The notes beneath the pieces were generated by a model. That model did not search any database and was not told the origin of the DNA. It was given only the letters and a program-made list of their open reading frames with translations. Shown one piece after another: positions 35,661 to 44,601 of a stretch of DNA of 64,000 bases. The DNA is from Gammaproteobacteria bacterium (GTDB taxonomy: Bacteria > Pseudomonadota > Gammaproteobacteria > HTCC5015): assembly GCA_028284675.1 (NCBI GenBank), contig JANQRI010000008.1, forward strand, positions 62,001 through 126,000. Reading direction: 5' to 3'. Made by a program: the position numbers and the translations under genes. How positions within the stretch are numbered: the first letter of the stretch is position 1; each line of letters begins with the position of its first letter.

Positions 35661-36845
35661 ATGCAAATCCGAATAATAAACCGGCTATTGTTTTGCACGT
35701 TAACGATACTGGCTATCGGCGACCCTGCGGCTGCTGATACTACTCCAAGTATCGCCCATCCACCGGATGCCGCTTATGCGAAAAGCCCGCGGGACCAGCA
35801 AATTTCAGAACCTAAGGAATCTGATATTCCGCCGCTCATTATTGATCCGGCAGTTTATGACGAACCGTCGAATACCGGCTGGCAGTTGTATATAGACAAT
35901 GACATCTTCATCAGCCCTGATATTGATCGTGATTATACCGGCGGCTTTGGTCTGGCATTAACCGGCCTGCGTGCCCGCGAGTGGGTGTTTTCTCTGGATC
36001 GCTGGCTGGACAGCATTGATGGGCTGACCGGCTTTCAATCACTGCAATTGGCAGAAGGCGGCTTTTCCCGTCATGCATTGGAATTCGGCATTATATTATT
36101 TACACCTGAAGACATTACCGTCAGCGAAGCCCGGCCAAACGACCACCCTTATGCGAGCTTATTATTTATGGCCAATAGCCAGCAGGCTATTTTTCCGGAA
36201 AAAAAGTGGGCCTTGTTATCCGCTCTCACCGTTGGTTTTATCGGCCTGGACTTTGCCGGAGAATTCCAGGCAGCGATTCATGACTTAACCGGCAGCGAAG
36301 AACCGGCAGGCTGGGATAATCAAATTTCTTCCGGCGGCGAAATCACCGGCCGTTATACGGTTGCCGGACAGAAAAACCTGCTTAGTCACTATGGTGGGTT
36401 CTCTTATGAATTATCCGGCGGGATTGAAGGCAATGTCGGCATTACAACCGACCTGAACGCAAATATCAGTATGCGTTTCGGCAAGTTGCGATCACCCTGG
36501 TGGAGCTTCAACCCACACCAGTCAGACTATATTAACCTCGGCCAGACACTGACCAGCCGTATTGATGAGCGCGTGTTGCCGGCGGAACTGTTTGGCTGGG
36601 CCGGACTGAAAGCCCGGTATCGTATTTATAATGGATTTTTACAGGGGCAATTTCGGGACAGCGCGGTTGAATTCGAAAGCGATGAAATTGAAGACATCAT
36701 TTACGAAGGCTGGCTCGGTATCACAAAAACCTGGAAGAGCGGTTTTGGATTAAGCTTTGTGATCCGTGGTCGCACAAACGAAATCAAAAAACCCATCGGC
36801 CGCAACCCGATCTGGAGCGGCTTTGTATTAAGCTTCAAAGGCTAA
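35661..36845 (+). CDS. LpxR-like lipid A deacylase family outer-membrane protein (DUF2219)
   Basis: 394 residues from the ATG giving MQIRIINRLLFCTLTILA, a good signal peptide ending at AAA (about residue 25). The same frame stays open 636 bases further upstream, but that part is antisense to DUF3179 and lacks coding character. The mature part shows the LpxR pattern YIDNDIFISPDIDRDYTGGFGL near residue 75, holding the Asn-Asp of the active site, and NDHPYASLLFM, matching the family's central motif; the chain ends FVLSFKG with a barrel-like pattern. LpxR removes the 3'-acyloxyacyl chain from lipid A at the outer membrane. The enzymatic role here is inferred by family. Confidence 0.82.
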   Translation: MQIRIINRLLFCTLTILAIGDPAAADTTPSIAHPPDAAYAKSPRDQQISEPKESDIPPLIIDPAVYDEPSNTGWQLYIDNDIFISPDIDRDYTGGFGLALTGLRAREWVFSLDRWLDSIDGLTGFQSLQLAEGGFSRHALEFGIILFTPEDITVSEARPNDHPYASLLFMANSQQAIFPEKKWALLSALTVGFIGLDFAGEFQAAIHDLTGSEEPAGWDNQISSGGEITGRYTVAGQKNLLSHYGGFSYELSGGIEGNVGITTDLNANISMRFGKLRSPWWSFNPHQSDYINLGQTLTSRIDERVLPAELFGWAGLKARYRIYNGFLQGQFRDSAVEFESDEIEDIIYEGWLGITKTWKSGFGLSFVIRGRTNEIKKPIGRNPIWSGFVLSFKG

Positions 36846-36922
36846 GCTTCCATTATATCTGACTGGATTCCAGGCAAAGACCCAATATACTTTCTATATT
36901 AGTAATTCACTCAGGGGGAAAT

Positions 36923-37501
36923 ATGAAAAAACTTATTGCATGCACGCTCGCCGCCGCTGTGGTCGCACAAATCTGGGGAATGTTTTCCTGGATGGCATTA
37001 TCCTGGCATATGACCGACTTTAAACAATTCAGTAACGACGAAAATGTGACCACCGTACTTCGCGCCGAACTTCAGGGTAGTGGGCTGTACACCCTACCCA
37101 ATATGGATATGACAGTTTATGAAGATGAAGCGGCACTGGCTGCCTGGAACAACAGAGCACGCCAGGGGCCGTTTGCGTTTATTTCAGTGCGCGCCGACGG
37201 TATCGATACAGGCAAAACAAAACCGATGATCATCGGTTTTCTGCTGAATCTTGCAACTGCACTCATACTCTTCTGGCTACTCGCAAACTGCTCGATCAAC
37301 TCCACAGGCGGACGCACATTATTTATCGCTATCGCCGGCTCAGTCGGCGCATTATCTCCGCACTTGTCCAGCTGGAACTGGTGGCATTTTCCAATTACGT
37401 ATTGCGTGATCGGTGTCATCGACCTGCTTATCGCCTGGGCACTGGCCGGCTTTGTGATGGTCAAACTCAGTGATCGGCTGGGATCAGAAAAAGCAGCCTG
37501 A
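36923..37501 (+). CDS. Small integral membrane protein, unknown function
   Basis: 192 residues with about four membrane helices (near 3-25, 108-130, 138-152 and 160-183) and an extracytoplasmic segment between the first two. A GGGGGAAAT ribosome site lies just before the ATG. No catalytic motif or family signature was recognised. It ends at a shared bidirectional terminator. Confidence 0.8.
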   Translation: MKKLIACTLAAAVVAQIWGMFSWMALSWHMTDFKQFSNDENVTTVLRAELQGSGLYTLPNMDMTVYEDEAALAAWNNRARQGPFAFISVRADGIDTGKTKPMIIGFLLNLATALILFWLLANCSINSTGGRTLFIAIAGSVGALSPHLSSWNWWHFPITYCVIGVIDLLIAWALAGFVMVKLSDRLGSEKAA

Positions 37502-37521
37502 AATATGCTATAAGCAAAACC

Positions 37522-37548
37522 AAAGAGCCCGTTCTAAACGGGCTCTTT
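37522..37548. terminator. Bidirectional intrinsic terminator
   Basis: Perfect 12-bp stem (AAAGAGCCCGTT at 37522-37533 and AACGGGCTCTTT at 37537-37548) with a 3-base loop, placed between the convergent stops at 37501 and 37554. The A/T ends of the stem provide a T-rich tail in both directions. Confidence 0.9.
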
Positions 37549-37553
37549 TCAGT

Positions 37554-38573
37554 TTAGCCCGGATTTAAATTCACCGAAACATTCCAGATACGTAACCAGA
37601 CCCTGCGTAACACAGAATAATCCGCACTGCCCTGCAGCTGCACCGGTGTAATCGGCACTGCCTGTCCACCATCAAAACCGCCGACCTTAAACCGAAACAC
37701 ATAATAAGGTTCCATACCCATACGCAAATCACTGATCACAACACCTTGTTGACGACGTTTGACCGAATAAAATCCTTTACTGAACCACTGCAACCGTTGC
37801 ACCGGCCAATGGTCTTCAATACCCTGCAATAAATGACTATCACTGCGATAATGTTTGAATTGAATTTTTTTGCCCTGATCAAATACTGAATAATAACCCT
37901 GATAATAGCCGCCTTCATGCATTACAACAATGCGCCATAATAAAGAATTAAACGGTGCAGGAGTTGTAAAAAACTTTTCGTAAGCAATATTATCCCGTTT
38001 CAACGAAGACTCGACTGCGGCACTGACATGCGACTTGGCGACAATCGTCCACCCCAGATACATCGTGCTCACTAATAATCCGATACCGTTCATCATATGA
38101 CCCAAACGATATTTACGCGACACAAGTAACGCTCCAAACACACCAACCGACAGCGGCACCGTATATAACGGATCGATAATAAAAATCGTCGACCAGGTCA
38201 CCGGCGTGGTTATAAATGGCCAGAGAATCTGGGTCCCATACGCCGTTAAACTATCCAACAACACATGCGTTACAAATACCAGATAAACCAATGCATACCA
38301 ACGCCATTGATAGGGACGCATGCGTTGATGAACGCGCATAATCAGCGCAACAATCAGCGGCGTCAGCAATGCCAGCACGAATACCGAATGACTGAAAGAA
38401 CGATGATAGGTAAAATCCTTGACCGGATCCGCAAATCTGATAAACACATCCAGATCCGGAATCGTGCCGCAGATTGCGCCCCATAAAGGCGCACGATAAC
38501 CGGCCTTACGGCCCAGCACCTTTTCACCGACCGCCGCCCCCAACACTATTTGCGTCACACTGTCCATAAGCAC
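37554..38573 (-). CDS. Membrane-bound metal-dependent hydrolase (DUF457, YdjM-like)
   Basis: 339 residues (338 or 337 if the third codon ATG is used, giving MDSVTQIVLGAAVGE). The family motifs are VTQIVLGAAVGE, GTIPDLDVF and YHRSFSHSVF, supplying the predicted metal-binding Asp and His residues. About five membrane helices occupy the first 190 residues, and a soluble beta-rich region makes up the C-terminal part. Members are inner-membrane proteins of unclear substrate; the E. coli relative YdjM is LexA-regulated, but no LexA box was recognised here. Confidence 0.88.
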   Translation of the reverse strand: MLMDSVTQIVLGAAVGEKVLGRKAGYRAPLWGAICGTIPDLDVFIRFADPVKDFTYHRSFSHSVFVLALLTPLIVALIMRVHQRMRPYQWRWYALVYLVFVTHVLLDSLTAYGTQILWPFITTPVTWSTIFIIDPLYTVPLSVGVFGALLVSRKYRLGHMMNGIGLLVSTMYLGWTIVAKSHVSAAVESSLKRDNIAYEKFFTTPAPFNSLLWRIVVMHEGGYYQGYYSVFDQGKKIQFKHYRSDSHLLQGIEDHWPVQRLQWFSKGFYSVKRRQQGVVISDLRMGMEPYYVFRFKVGGFDGGQAVPITPVQLQGSADYSVLRRVWLRIWNVSVNLNPG

Positions 38574-38713
38574 CCGAGACTAACATAAAGCCGTAGTCAC
38601 ATCTTCAACCGATATGCCAGACCCTATAAATATTCGGGTTAAGAAATATCTGATTTAATAGCGATTTCATCAAGGCTGGTCTACACTTTGACAAAAACCC
38701 GATAAAACAAAAT

Positions 38714-40402
38714 ATGCAGACACTCGCTGAAAAAACGAAAACACCGGCATCACCACTTCCATCGAGACACAACGATCGTACACCGGTTGCCGATTCACAC
38801 TGGCCCCGTAATCTCGGCAACCGGGCATTACAGCACGCAAAACAAAACCCTGACGGCATACCGGAACGTTTAAGAAGCTCGCTCGAAGCCCATTCCGGCC
38901 TGGACTTATCTTCGGTAAAAGTCCACAGAAACTCATCCGCACCGGCCCGGTTGGATGCACTGGCCTATACCCGGGGACAGGATATCCACCTTGGCCCGGG
39001 CCAGGAAAAACATCTGCCACATGAAGCCTGGCATGTCGTGCAGCAGATGCAGGGCCGGGTTAAATCGGCAGACAACCAAATCAACAACACACCAATCAAT
39101 CAGAACCCCAGCCTGGAAGCGGAAGCCGACCGCATCGGTACAAAACTCGCCAGGCAATCCGGTACAACACCCGGGCGCAAACTGCGCCGCGTCAAACCGG
39201 CAGGCGACCCGACCACACAGCCCGTGCAGCGCCAGGTCCGGATCGACGGCGGCAGACGGCGGGTTAATGAAGCACGTTACCAGGCCGGCGGCTCACGCGA
39301 GTCGGTCGGCAGCCGTTTCCGGGTTTCCAGCCTGATTGCCGACCGTGTCAAACGCGTCTTTGATAACACCACTGAGCTGGAAAATTATGCAAACGGACGC
39401 ACTGATTACATCGGTGACGTTGCGACCACTTCGGCCGGCACCTTCTGGTACCGGCTGCCGCCAAGCCAGCTCACTGTACTGGGCGAAAGCCACAGCAATG
39501 CGAATGGCAATTCAGAAGATGTCATTATGGGACTGAATACTTCACGGTTTATGTATGAAGGTTTGAACGAATTTGTCGGGGTTTCACCGTTCAACGGCAG
39601 CGGTGTCGGCACCGGCACGCAAACCCGGCTGAACCAGATCGCCAGCCGCGAGCGGTTGGGCAGCCAGATCAGTGCAAGCTTCGACCCGGCATTGGAAAAC
39701 ATCGTTATCAAAGCGCTGACCGGCACCGCGATCACCCGCAACGAATTTATTCCGGGTGATCCGGCCACGATGAACGCGCGTGAAAGAAGCGACTGGGGCG
39801 CCCGCGCCAGCACTACCGGCTGGTCCTATGGTGAGCGGGTCGCGTTATACCTGTCACTGGCGATCCATATCGCCGCCGATATCTCGCGGCATATATTCGG
39901 ACCGGAGTTGATAATAGAGTCAAACTACTACAATAGCGGCCGGCGCCTGAGTGAATTTTATACCGCCAACCAATCCGTGCTCGATGCATTTATGAATACC
40001 AAAGACGGTGACGATCTGATCGGCATCTACGAAATCACCGCGGCCAACAGCTTCGCCGACCTGCCGATACTCGAGCGCTTCACCCTGGTATTCCATGAGT
40101 TCGGCTCACGCTATATCGAACAACTGGGCGTAGAACTCGGCAACACAAACCTGGAATCGGAAGGCAATGCACTTTCGAGCAATCTCAGCGCAACATTAAG
40201 CACCTTAAGCCCGGCGCGCGAAGAAATCATGTGGGCCAAAGTGCAGCATGCAAACACCAATAACTATTTGATTGTTGGTATGGGCGATGCCCACCGCACG
40301 AACCTCGAACCACGCCTGAATGCAGCCGGCATACGCCACGCGGAAACCGAACAATCACTGCAGGACCAGAAAAGAGCCATCGACAGCAGCTGGGTGCCGT
40401 AA
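38714..40402 (+). CDS. DUF4157 (eCIS core domain) effector-like protein with TIKI/ChaN/EreA-like C-terminus
   Basis: 562 residues, no signal peptide. Residues about 48-145 form the DUF4157 domain: RLRSSLEAHSGLDLSSVKVH, the HEAWH motif at 103-107 (HExxH) and the LEAEAD glutamate at 134-139. DUF4157 marks cargo of extracellular contractile injection systems. A disordered Arg/Pro/Gln linker (about 146-200) leads to a C-terminal domain (about 203-540) bracketed by LTVLGESH (GESH 257-260) and LIVGMGDAH (GDAH 524-527). A GExH motif near the start and a GxxH motif near the end are hallmarks of the erythromycin-esterase/TIKI/ChaN-like fold, so this is probably an enzymatic toxin domain. No sheath, tube or baseplate genes occur in the window. 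Function is inferred from motifs. Confidence 0.75.
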   Translation: MQTLAEKTKTPASPLPSRHNDRTPVADSHWPRNLGNRALQHAKQNPDGIPERLRSSLEAHSGLDLSSVKVHRNSSAPARLDALAYTRGQDIHLGPGQEKHLPHEAWHVVQQMQGRVKSADNQINNTPINQNPSLEAEADRIGTKLARQSGTTPGRKLRRVKPAGDPTTQPVQRQVRIDGGRRRVNEARYQAGGSRESVGSRFRVSSLIADRVKRVFDNTTELENYANGRTDYIGDVATTSAGTFWYRLPPSQLTVLGESHSNANGNSEDVIMGLNTSRFMYEGLNEFVGVSPFNGSGVGTGTQTRLNQIASRERLGSQISASFDPALENIVIKALTGTAITRNEFIPGDPATMNARERSDWGARASTTGWSYGERVALYLSLAIHIAADISRHIFGPELIIESNYYNSGRRLSEFYTANQSVLDAFMNTKDGDDLIGIYEITAANSFADLPILERFTLVFHEFGSRYIEQLGVELGNTNLESEGNALSSNLSATLSTLSPAREEIMWAKVQHANTNNYLIVGMGDAHRTNLEPRLNAAGIRHAETEQSLQDQKRAIDSSWVP

Positions 40403-40593
40403 TCAACACTGACACACCAAGCGATGAAAACAAACATCTTGCAGCGGAGCTGTATGCCGATGCGATCAACCTTGAGCAGCAACGCGATTACTTCGGCGCA
40501 CTGGCGCTCTGCCAACAATCACTTGCACTGCACGAAGACGAAAACGTCAGAGCTGCTTATAACAGGCTACTGGCAACGGTGGGGCCAAGGTAA
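40390..40593 (+). CDS. Possible small TPR-like protein or out-of-frame tail of the effector
   Basis: Directly across the effector stop, the reading frame one base behind it stays open to a TAA at 40591-40593 and encodes a convincing helical repeat (HLAAELYADAINLEQQ, then DYFGALALCQQSLAL and VRAAYNRLL), typical of a TPR unit. No ATG, GTG or TTG start exists in this frame near the effector end; 40390 is a CTG chosen only to mark the region. It could be a gene with a rare start, a tail joined to the effector by -1 frameshifting, or the result of one missing base in the assembly. An alternative frame from ATG 40424 gives a non-protein-like sequence and is rejected. Confidence 0.4.
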   Translation: MGAVINTDTPSDENKHLAAELYADAINLEQQRDYFGALALCQQSLALHEDENVRAAYNRLLATVGPR

Positions 40594-40708
40594 ACAATAC
40601 TTCTATTATAAATAACGGAAACAAACTCAATTTAGTGCAGACTTTTTTCATTGCCGGCAAGCAGCTACAACAATTTACTCCACATCAATTCACAATTTAC
40701 CTACTGCA

Positions 40709-43117
40709 TCATTGTTGTGATTGTTGGTTTTCATTATCTATCATACCGGCACGAACACCCAAGATAAACGCGTTCAATACATAAAGAGCGGATTCTTTAT
40801 CACCGCTGGGAGGTAACTTCAACAATTGACTCAATGCCCGGCTGGCAATTTCCTCCACTTCGCTATTAATCGCCATTTCCAATTGCTCGATCAGATTTTG
40901 GCCCCCAAACTCAGGGGCATTTGTGGCCTCCTTTAACAACCGGGGCCAAAGCTTTTGCTCTGCCATATTCTGCAAGTCCGTGTACTCACCAAAATCATCA
41001 GACGCAGTGACCAGCTCTCTTCCATAATTAGCAACCGCCACCAGATTTTGACCAAGCTCACTGTTAATATCGACTCCTTGCTCGATCATGTATGTACGCA
41101 TCACCGCTGTCAAAGAATCGGGCTCTTTGGGGAAAACCTCTGGCGGCACCTGCCCAGGTAACAACCCGCTCAACTCAACAGCATCTTGTATTATTACCTC
41201 TATTGAAGAAAAACGAACTTTATTATCTTCTAATTCGTGAGCTGCTGGCAAACCACTATCCACGCGCAACAAAAAATCTTGCCACACAGATTCAGGAACA
41301 TCAGAGCCGGGTGTTATCTGCTCTAAATTCAATTTTAATTGCCCCAGGTCCTCTTCAGTAAAATACGACACTTCTAAATTTGGCAAATGCAACAATTGCC
41401 GAATGCTATTTGTTATTAATGCACGCGATTCTCGCGATGCATCATATGCAGCTTGCTGCAAACGCATTATTGTTATCGGATTATTCAAAGCATCCAGGGT
41501 AGCCGGATTACCAGCATCATCGGTCAACATTTCTTTCAAAGCAGCCAATATATAATGCGTGCCACCATAACCTGTCACATAATCCGGACCACGACTTTCA
41601 ACCGTAGCGATTCCCTGCAACAAATCACTCACCTGTGGCTCAGTTAACTCAGCACGAATATCCACTTTCTCAGCAGCCGAATTGTTTGCTTGTGATCTAT
41701 CATCACCACTCTCTGCATCACTGGCCTTAATCGGGTCGTTTGCATTTGAACCTTCAGGGCCGGGGTTTGCCGGCTGCATACTTTGTGATAACTGCGGCGC
41801 GATAACACCATCACTCTTTTCTTTATCACTCGGATCAGTCGGCTTCACGCTGACAAACGGTGATCGTTCAGTTTCATTCGGCAACTCAGTCGGTATCGTT
41901 GTCTCCTCATTAGTCACTCCGGATAAATCAATATCACTGCTGAGCTGTTGCCCGGTAGTGCCGCCGATTTGATTTTCGCTGCGTTGGTCCGGGTTAAAAG
42001 TATTGCCCGCGTTTGTTTTCGCAACACCATAACGCTGCATCACACCTTCCGGAGTTAAGCCGGTGCTTTTGTTGCCGATTAAACCACTGGCCTGCAACCA
42101 GCTGTCTCCGCCTCTCAGAAAAAATTGTGCTAAATCTTTCAGAGGCCCAACCAGATTAACCGGTACTTGTACGGTGATGTTATTGTTTAACTTCACCGGG
42201 AGCTGATAACCCAGCACATAGGTTTGATTCAGATCTGCACCCAGACGGTCTGCCTGCCGGTTTGCCCCGATCCCGTTTTGCCATGCGGTGGAACGATCCA
42301 TGACCGTGCTCAGACTTAAGTTTGGATACAGCTGTTTGAAGCTTTGATAACCGGGCGCACGGGCTGTTTCCATCTGTTTCAACTGCGCCCGGGTATGATT
42401 CAGTGCGACCCGGTCCGCTTCAGCATTCAACGCTTTCGCATGGCGTTGTTGTAAGCCTTTTAAAGTGACACTGGCATCAGAGTTCAACATCGGTGCAAAG
42501 AACTGTGCATTGTTTGCTTGCGAGAAAAGACCGGTCAGATCTTTAAGAGAACCCACCAGTGCCAAATGATTACCATCACCTGGAGTTTGTAAACCCAATG
42601 CATATTCGGTATTTAAACCAACGTTTTGATCCGCTGTGCGGTTAATTGTTAGTTGTACAGCCGGGCTTAATAACTGCAGACGTAAGGTTTTGGAAATCTG
42701 TTCTAATCCATGATTCAGCGCGGCAATATTGGTAGGGGTCGATACAGTGGCAGTATCTGGAGGGTTACCGGGTACGGTAACCGTACCTTCCACCGATGAG
42801 TGCCCAGTGCCTTGTACCGCAGCAGGTATATCAGGTGACTTAAACTGATACGTGGGTATAGGCTTGGGTTTGTAGGGCGTCAGCCCATAATCTTTTTGTT
42901 GGGAGTGTCCGCTTTGCGGCATTACCGGCAACGGCATTAGCGGTCCCGGAGTGCCCGGCGTAGTCATTGTAGGGGCTTTCAATACCGGCGGTGGCGCAAC
43001 CTGGGCCAGGCGCTGCTGAAACAGCCGTTCAGCCGGCACATCGGGGCCTGCACCTGTCATAGGGTTGGTCTGCCCGTTGTTATCGGGAGTTATATTATTC
43101 GTGTCCTGGATTGCCAT
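40709..43117 (-). CDS. Large protein of unknown function with internal duplication, near eCIS-type effector
   Basis: 802 residues, no signal peptide or membrane helix. Order: Pro/Gln/Gly/Thr-rich disordered N-terminus (1-about 130); a helical segment; a repeat at about 160-226 (VGLNTEYALGLQ, then LALVGSLKDLTGLF); a second related copy at about 290-363 (ADLNQTYVLGYQ, then VNLVGPLKDLAQFF); a disordered acidic Ser/Pro/Glu linker (about 370-480); and an acidic helical C-terminal domain (about 483-795). I do not recognise the family. It is convergent with the DUF4157 gene, 115 bases from the TPR-like frame. Its lack of a signal and modular disorder fit a secreted cargo or structural accessory protein, but that is speculation. 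Confidence 0.75.
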   Translation of the reverse strand: MAIQDTNNITPDNNGQTNPMTGAGPDVPAERLFQQRLAQVAPPPVLKAPTMTTPGTPGPLMPLPVMPQSGHSQQKDYGLTPYKPKPIPTYQFKSPDIPAAVQGTGHSSVEGTVTVPGNPPDTATVSTPTNIAALNHGLEQISKTLRLQLLSPAVQLTINRTADQNVGLNTEYALGLQTPGDGNHLALVGSLKDLTGLFSQANNAQFFAPMLNSDASVTLKGLQQRHAKALNAEADRVALNHTRAQLKQMETARAPGYQSFKQLYPNLSLSTVMDRSTAWQNGIGANRQADRLGADLNQTYVLGYQLPVKLNNNITVQVPVNLVGPLKDLAQFFLRGGDSWLQASGLIGNKSTGLTPEGVMQRYGVAKTNAGNTFNPDQRSENQIGGTTGQQLSSDIDLSGVTNEETTIPTELPNETERSPFVSVKPTDPSDKEKSDGVIAPQLSQSMQPANPGPEGSNANDPIKASDAESGDDRSQANNSAAEKVDIRAELTEPQVSDLLQGIATVESRGPDYVTGYGGTHYILAALKEMLTDDAGNPATLDALNNPITIMRLQQAAYDASRESRALITNSIRQLLHLPNLEVSYFTEEDLGQLKLNLEQITPGSDVPESVWQDFLLRVDSGLPAAHELEDNKVRFSSIEVIIQDAVELSGLLPGQVPPEVFPKEPDSLTAVMRTYMIEQGVDINSELGQNLVAVANYGRELVTASDDFGEYTDLQNMAEQKLWPRLLKEATNAPEFGGQNLIEQLEMAINSEVEEIASRALSQLLKLPPSGDKESALYVLNAFILGVRAGMIDNENQQSQQ

Positions 43118-43301
43118 GCCTGCTGTACCTTACTGTGCCAATATGCAGACTATGCCAAAATTCGGATACCCAGCATATTCAACCTTGGTTATAACCTAAG
43201 CCAATATATTAACGAAAGTAATACCCTGCCGAAGCCGATAAACCTGCAACATCGCAATGATTCATTTGTGATCGAACCGCGCTTCGGCAACAATACCCTA
43301 A

Positions 43302-44132
43302 ATGGAATCGAGCAAACCGATGTCGATACTGATACCCGCATTACTTATCGCCGCAATCCTGTACGCGCTGGTCTGTACACTGATTTATATGGCTCAGGAT
43401 AAAATGATTTTTATCGGTGTCGCACCGGACCCGGTGGCTTACCGCCAGTTTCAGGATCACCGGATTGAACTGGCCACTGAAACCGGCAATCTGCAGGGCT
43501 GGCATTTGCGTAATAATAACTCACAATCGACGATATCCATTCTATATTTCGGCGGCAATGCCGAGGATGTCGTCAGCAGCCTGGAGATACTGTCAGCCAT
43601 CGGTGCAAAAGAGGTATTCGCATTCAATTATCGCGGTTATGGTTTGAGTAACGGCAAGCCCTCACAACATGCTTTATACACTGATGCACTGGCAATCTAT
43701 GATCACCTGATCGAGAACCAGGCACACAGTGAAAAAATGCTGATTGTCGGCAGAAGCCTGGGCTCTGCGGTCGCAACTTACCTGGTTTCCCAACGGGAAA
43801 CCATGGCAACAATATTAATCACACCGCTGAACAGTATGCTGGCAATGGCAAACAAACTGTTTCCCTATATACCAAATCGTTTTTTATTGCGTCACCGCTT
43901 CGACGTCGTCAACCTGGCGCCTGGCATCAATACACCCGTACATATGTTCATTGCCGGCAATGACGAAATTATTCCGAGCGACTATTCCAAAGAGTTGTAT
44001 CGGCTTTGGCTGGGTGATAAAAATCATACGTTTATTGAAACGGCAGATCATAATACTATTACTGACTACCCGGAATTTCTTGACCACAGCCGGAAGTTTC
44101 TCCAACATATTGAAACACGATCCACCGAATAA
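43302..44132 (+). CDS. Membrane-anchored alpha/beta hydrolase (BEM46/ABHD17-like)
   Basis: 276 residues (or 270 from the ATG at 43320; the ribosome site does not decide). One N-terminal membrane helix (about 8-30) anchors a hydrolase domain with nucleophile Ser152 in GRSLGS, Asp221 in AGNDEIIP and His250 in TADHNT: a complete Ser-Asp-His triad in the right order. YRGYGLSNGKPS is a typical BEM46-group signature. It is probably a membrane-facing esterase or thioesterase of unknown substrate. The NADAR gene follows after 10 bases. Confidence 0.88.
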   Translation: MESSKPMSILIPALLIAAILYALVCTLIYMAQDKMIFIGVAPDPVAYRQFQDHRIELATETGNLQGWHLRNNNSQSTISILYFGGNAEDVVSSLEILSAIGAKEVFAFNYRGYGLSNGKPSQHALYTDALAIYDHLIENQAHSEKMLIVGRSLGSAVATYLVSQRETMATILITPLNSMLAMANKLFPYIPNRFLLRHRFDVVNLAPGINTPVHMFIAGNDEIIPSDYSKELYRLWLGDKNHTFIETADHNTITDYPEFLDHSRKFLQHIETRSTE

Positions 44133-44142
44133 AAGTTTTCGG

Positions 44143-44601
44143 ATGCAAGCTGACATAATCTATCTATCCCGCAACGCAAGTGACGAACCACTGAGCAGTT
44201 TTTCTGCACACGGTTTCGAGCTGGACGGGGAATACTGGCCGACGCTGGAGCATTATTATCAGGCAATGAAATTTACAAGCGATGTCCGCAAAGACAAAAT
44301 CCGCGTCTGCGAAACAGCGCAATCAGCCCATAAACTGGGACAGCGCTGGTTGTGGCGGCTACAGATCCGGAAAGACTGGAAAAAAATCCGTGAAACAGTG
44401 ATGACGCGTGGATTTTATACCAAATGCCGCACCCACCCTGAAATCGCGGAGAAACTACTGGCAACTGGTGAAAAACCCATCGTTGAAAACAGCCAGTATG
44501 ATTATTACTGGGGCTGCGGCCGGGATCAGCGCGGCCATAACACGTACGGCAAAATGCTGATGAACGTGCGAAATAAATTAAACACAGAAAACACTTCATG
44601 A
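44143..44601 (+). CDS. NADAR family protein (YbiA-like, DUF1768)
   Basis: 152 residues from the ATG at 44143, preceded by a purine stretch and giving the usual family length; the longer reading from 43951 lies inside the hydrolase gene. Signature segments: WPTLEHYYQAMKF near the N-terminus and YDYYWGCGRDQRGHNTYGKMLMNVR at the C-terminus (quoted in part here). NADAR proteins hydrolyse N-glycosidic bonds of ADP-ribosylated or riboflavin-pathway intermediates, and some reverse guanine ADP-ribosylation of nucleic acids. It overlaps the rhomboid gene by four bases (ATGA), so the two are coupled. Confidence 0.92.
   Translation: MQADIIYLSRNASDEPLSSFSAHGFELDGEYWPTLEHYYQAMKFTSDVRKDKIRVCETAQSAHKLGQRWLWRLQIRKDWKKIRETVMTRGFYTKCRTHPEIAEKLLATGEKPIVENSQYDYYWGCGRDQRGHNTYGKMLMNVRNKLNTENTS

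Noticed and set aside
40424..40615. 63-codon frame starting at ATG 40424
   Set aside because: Its translation is rich in His, Ser and Trp without any fold-like pattern, while the overlapping frame encodes a TPR-like repeat.
43150..43400. Open frame overlapping the start of the alpha/beta hydrolase
   Set aside because: It has no start codon, overlaps the hydrolase coding region and shows no recognisable features.
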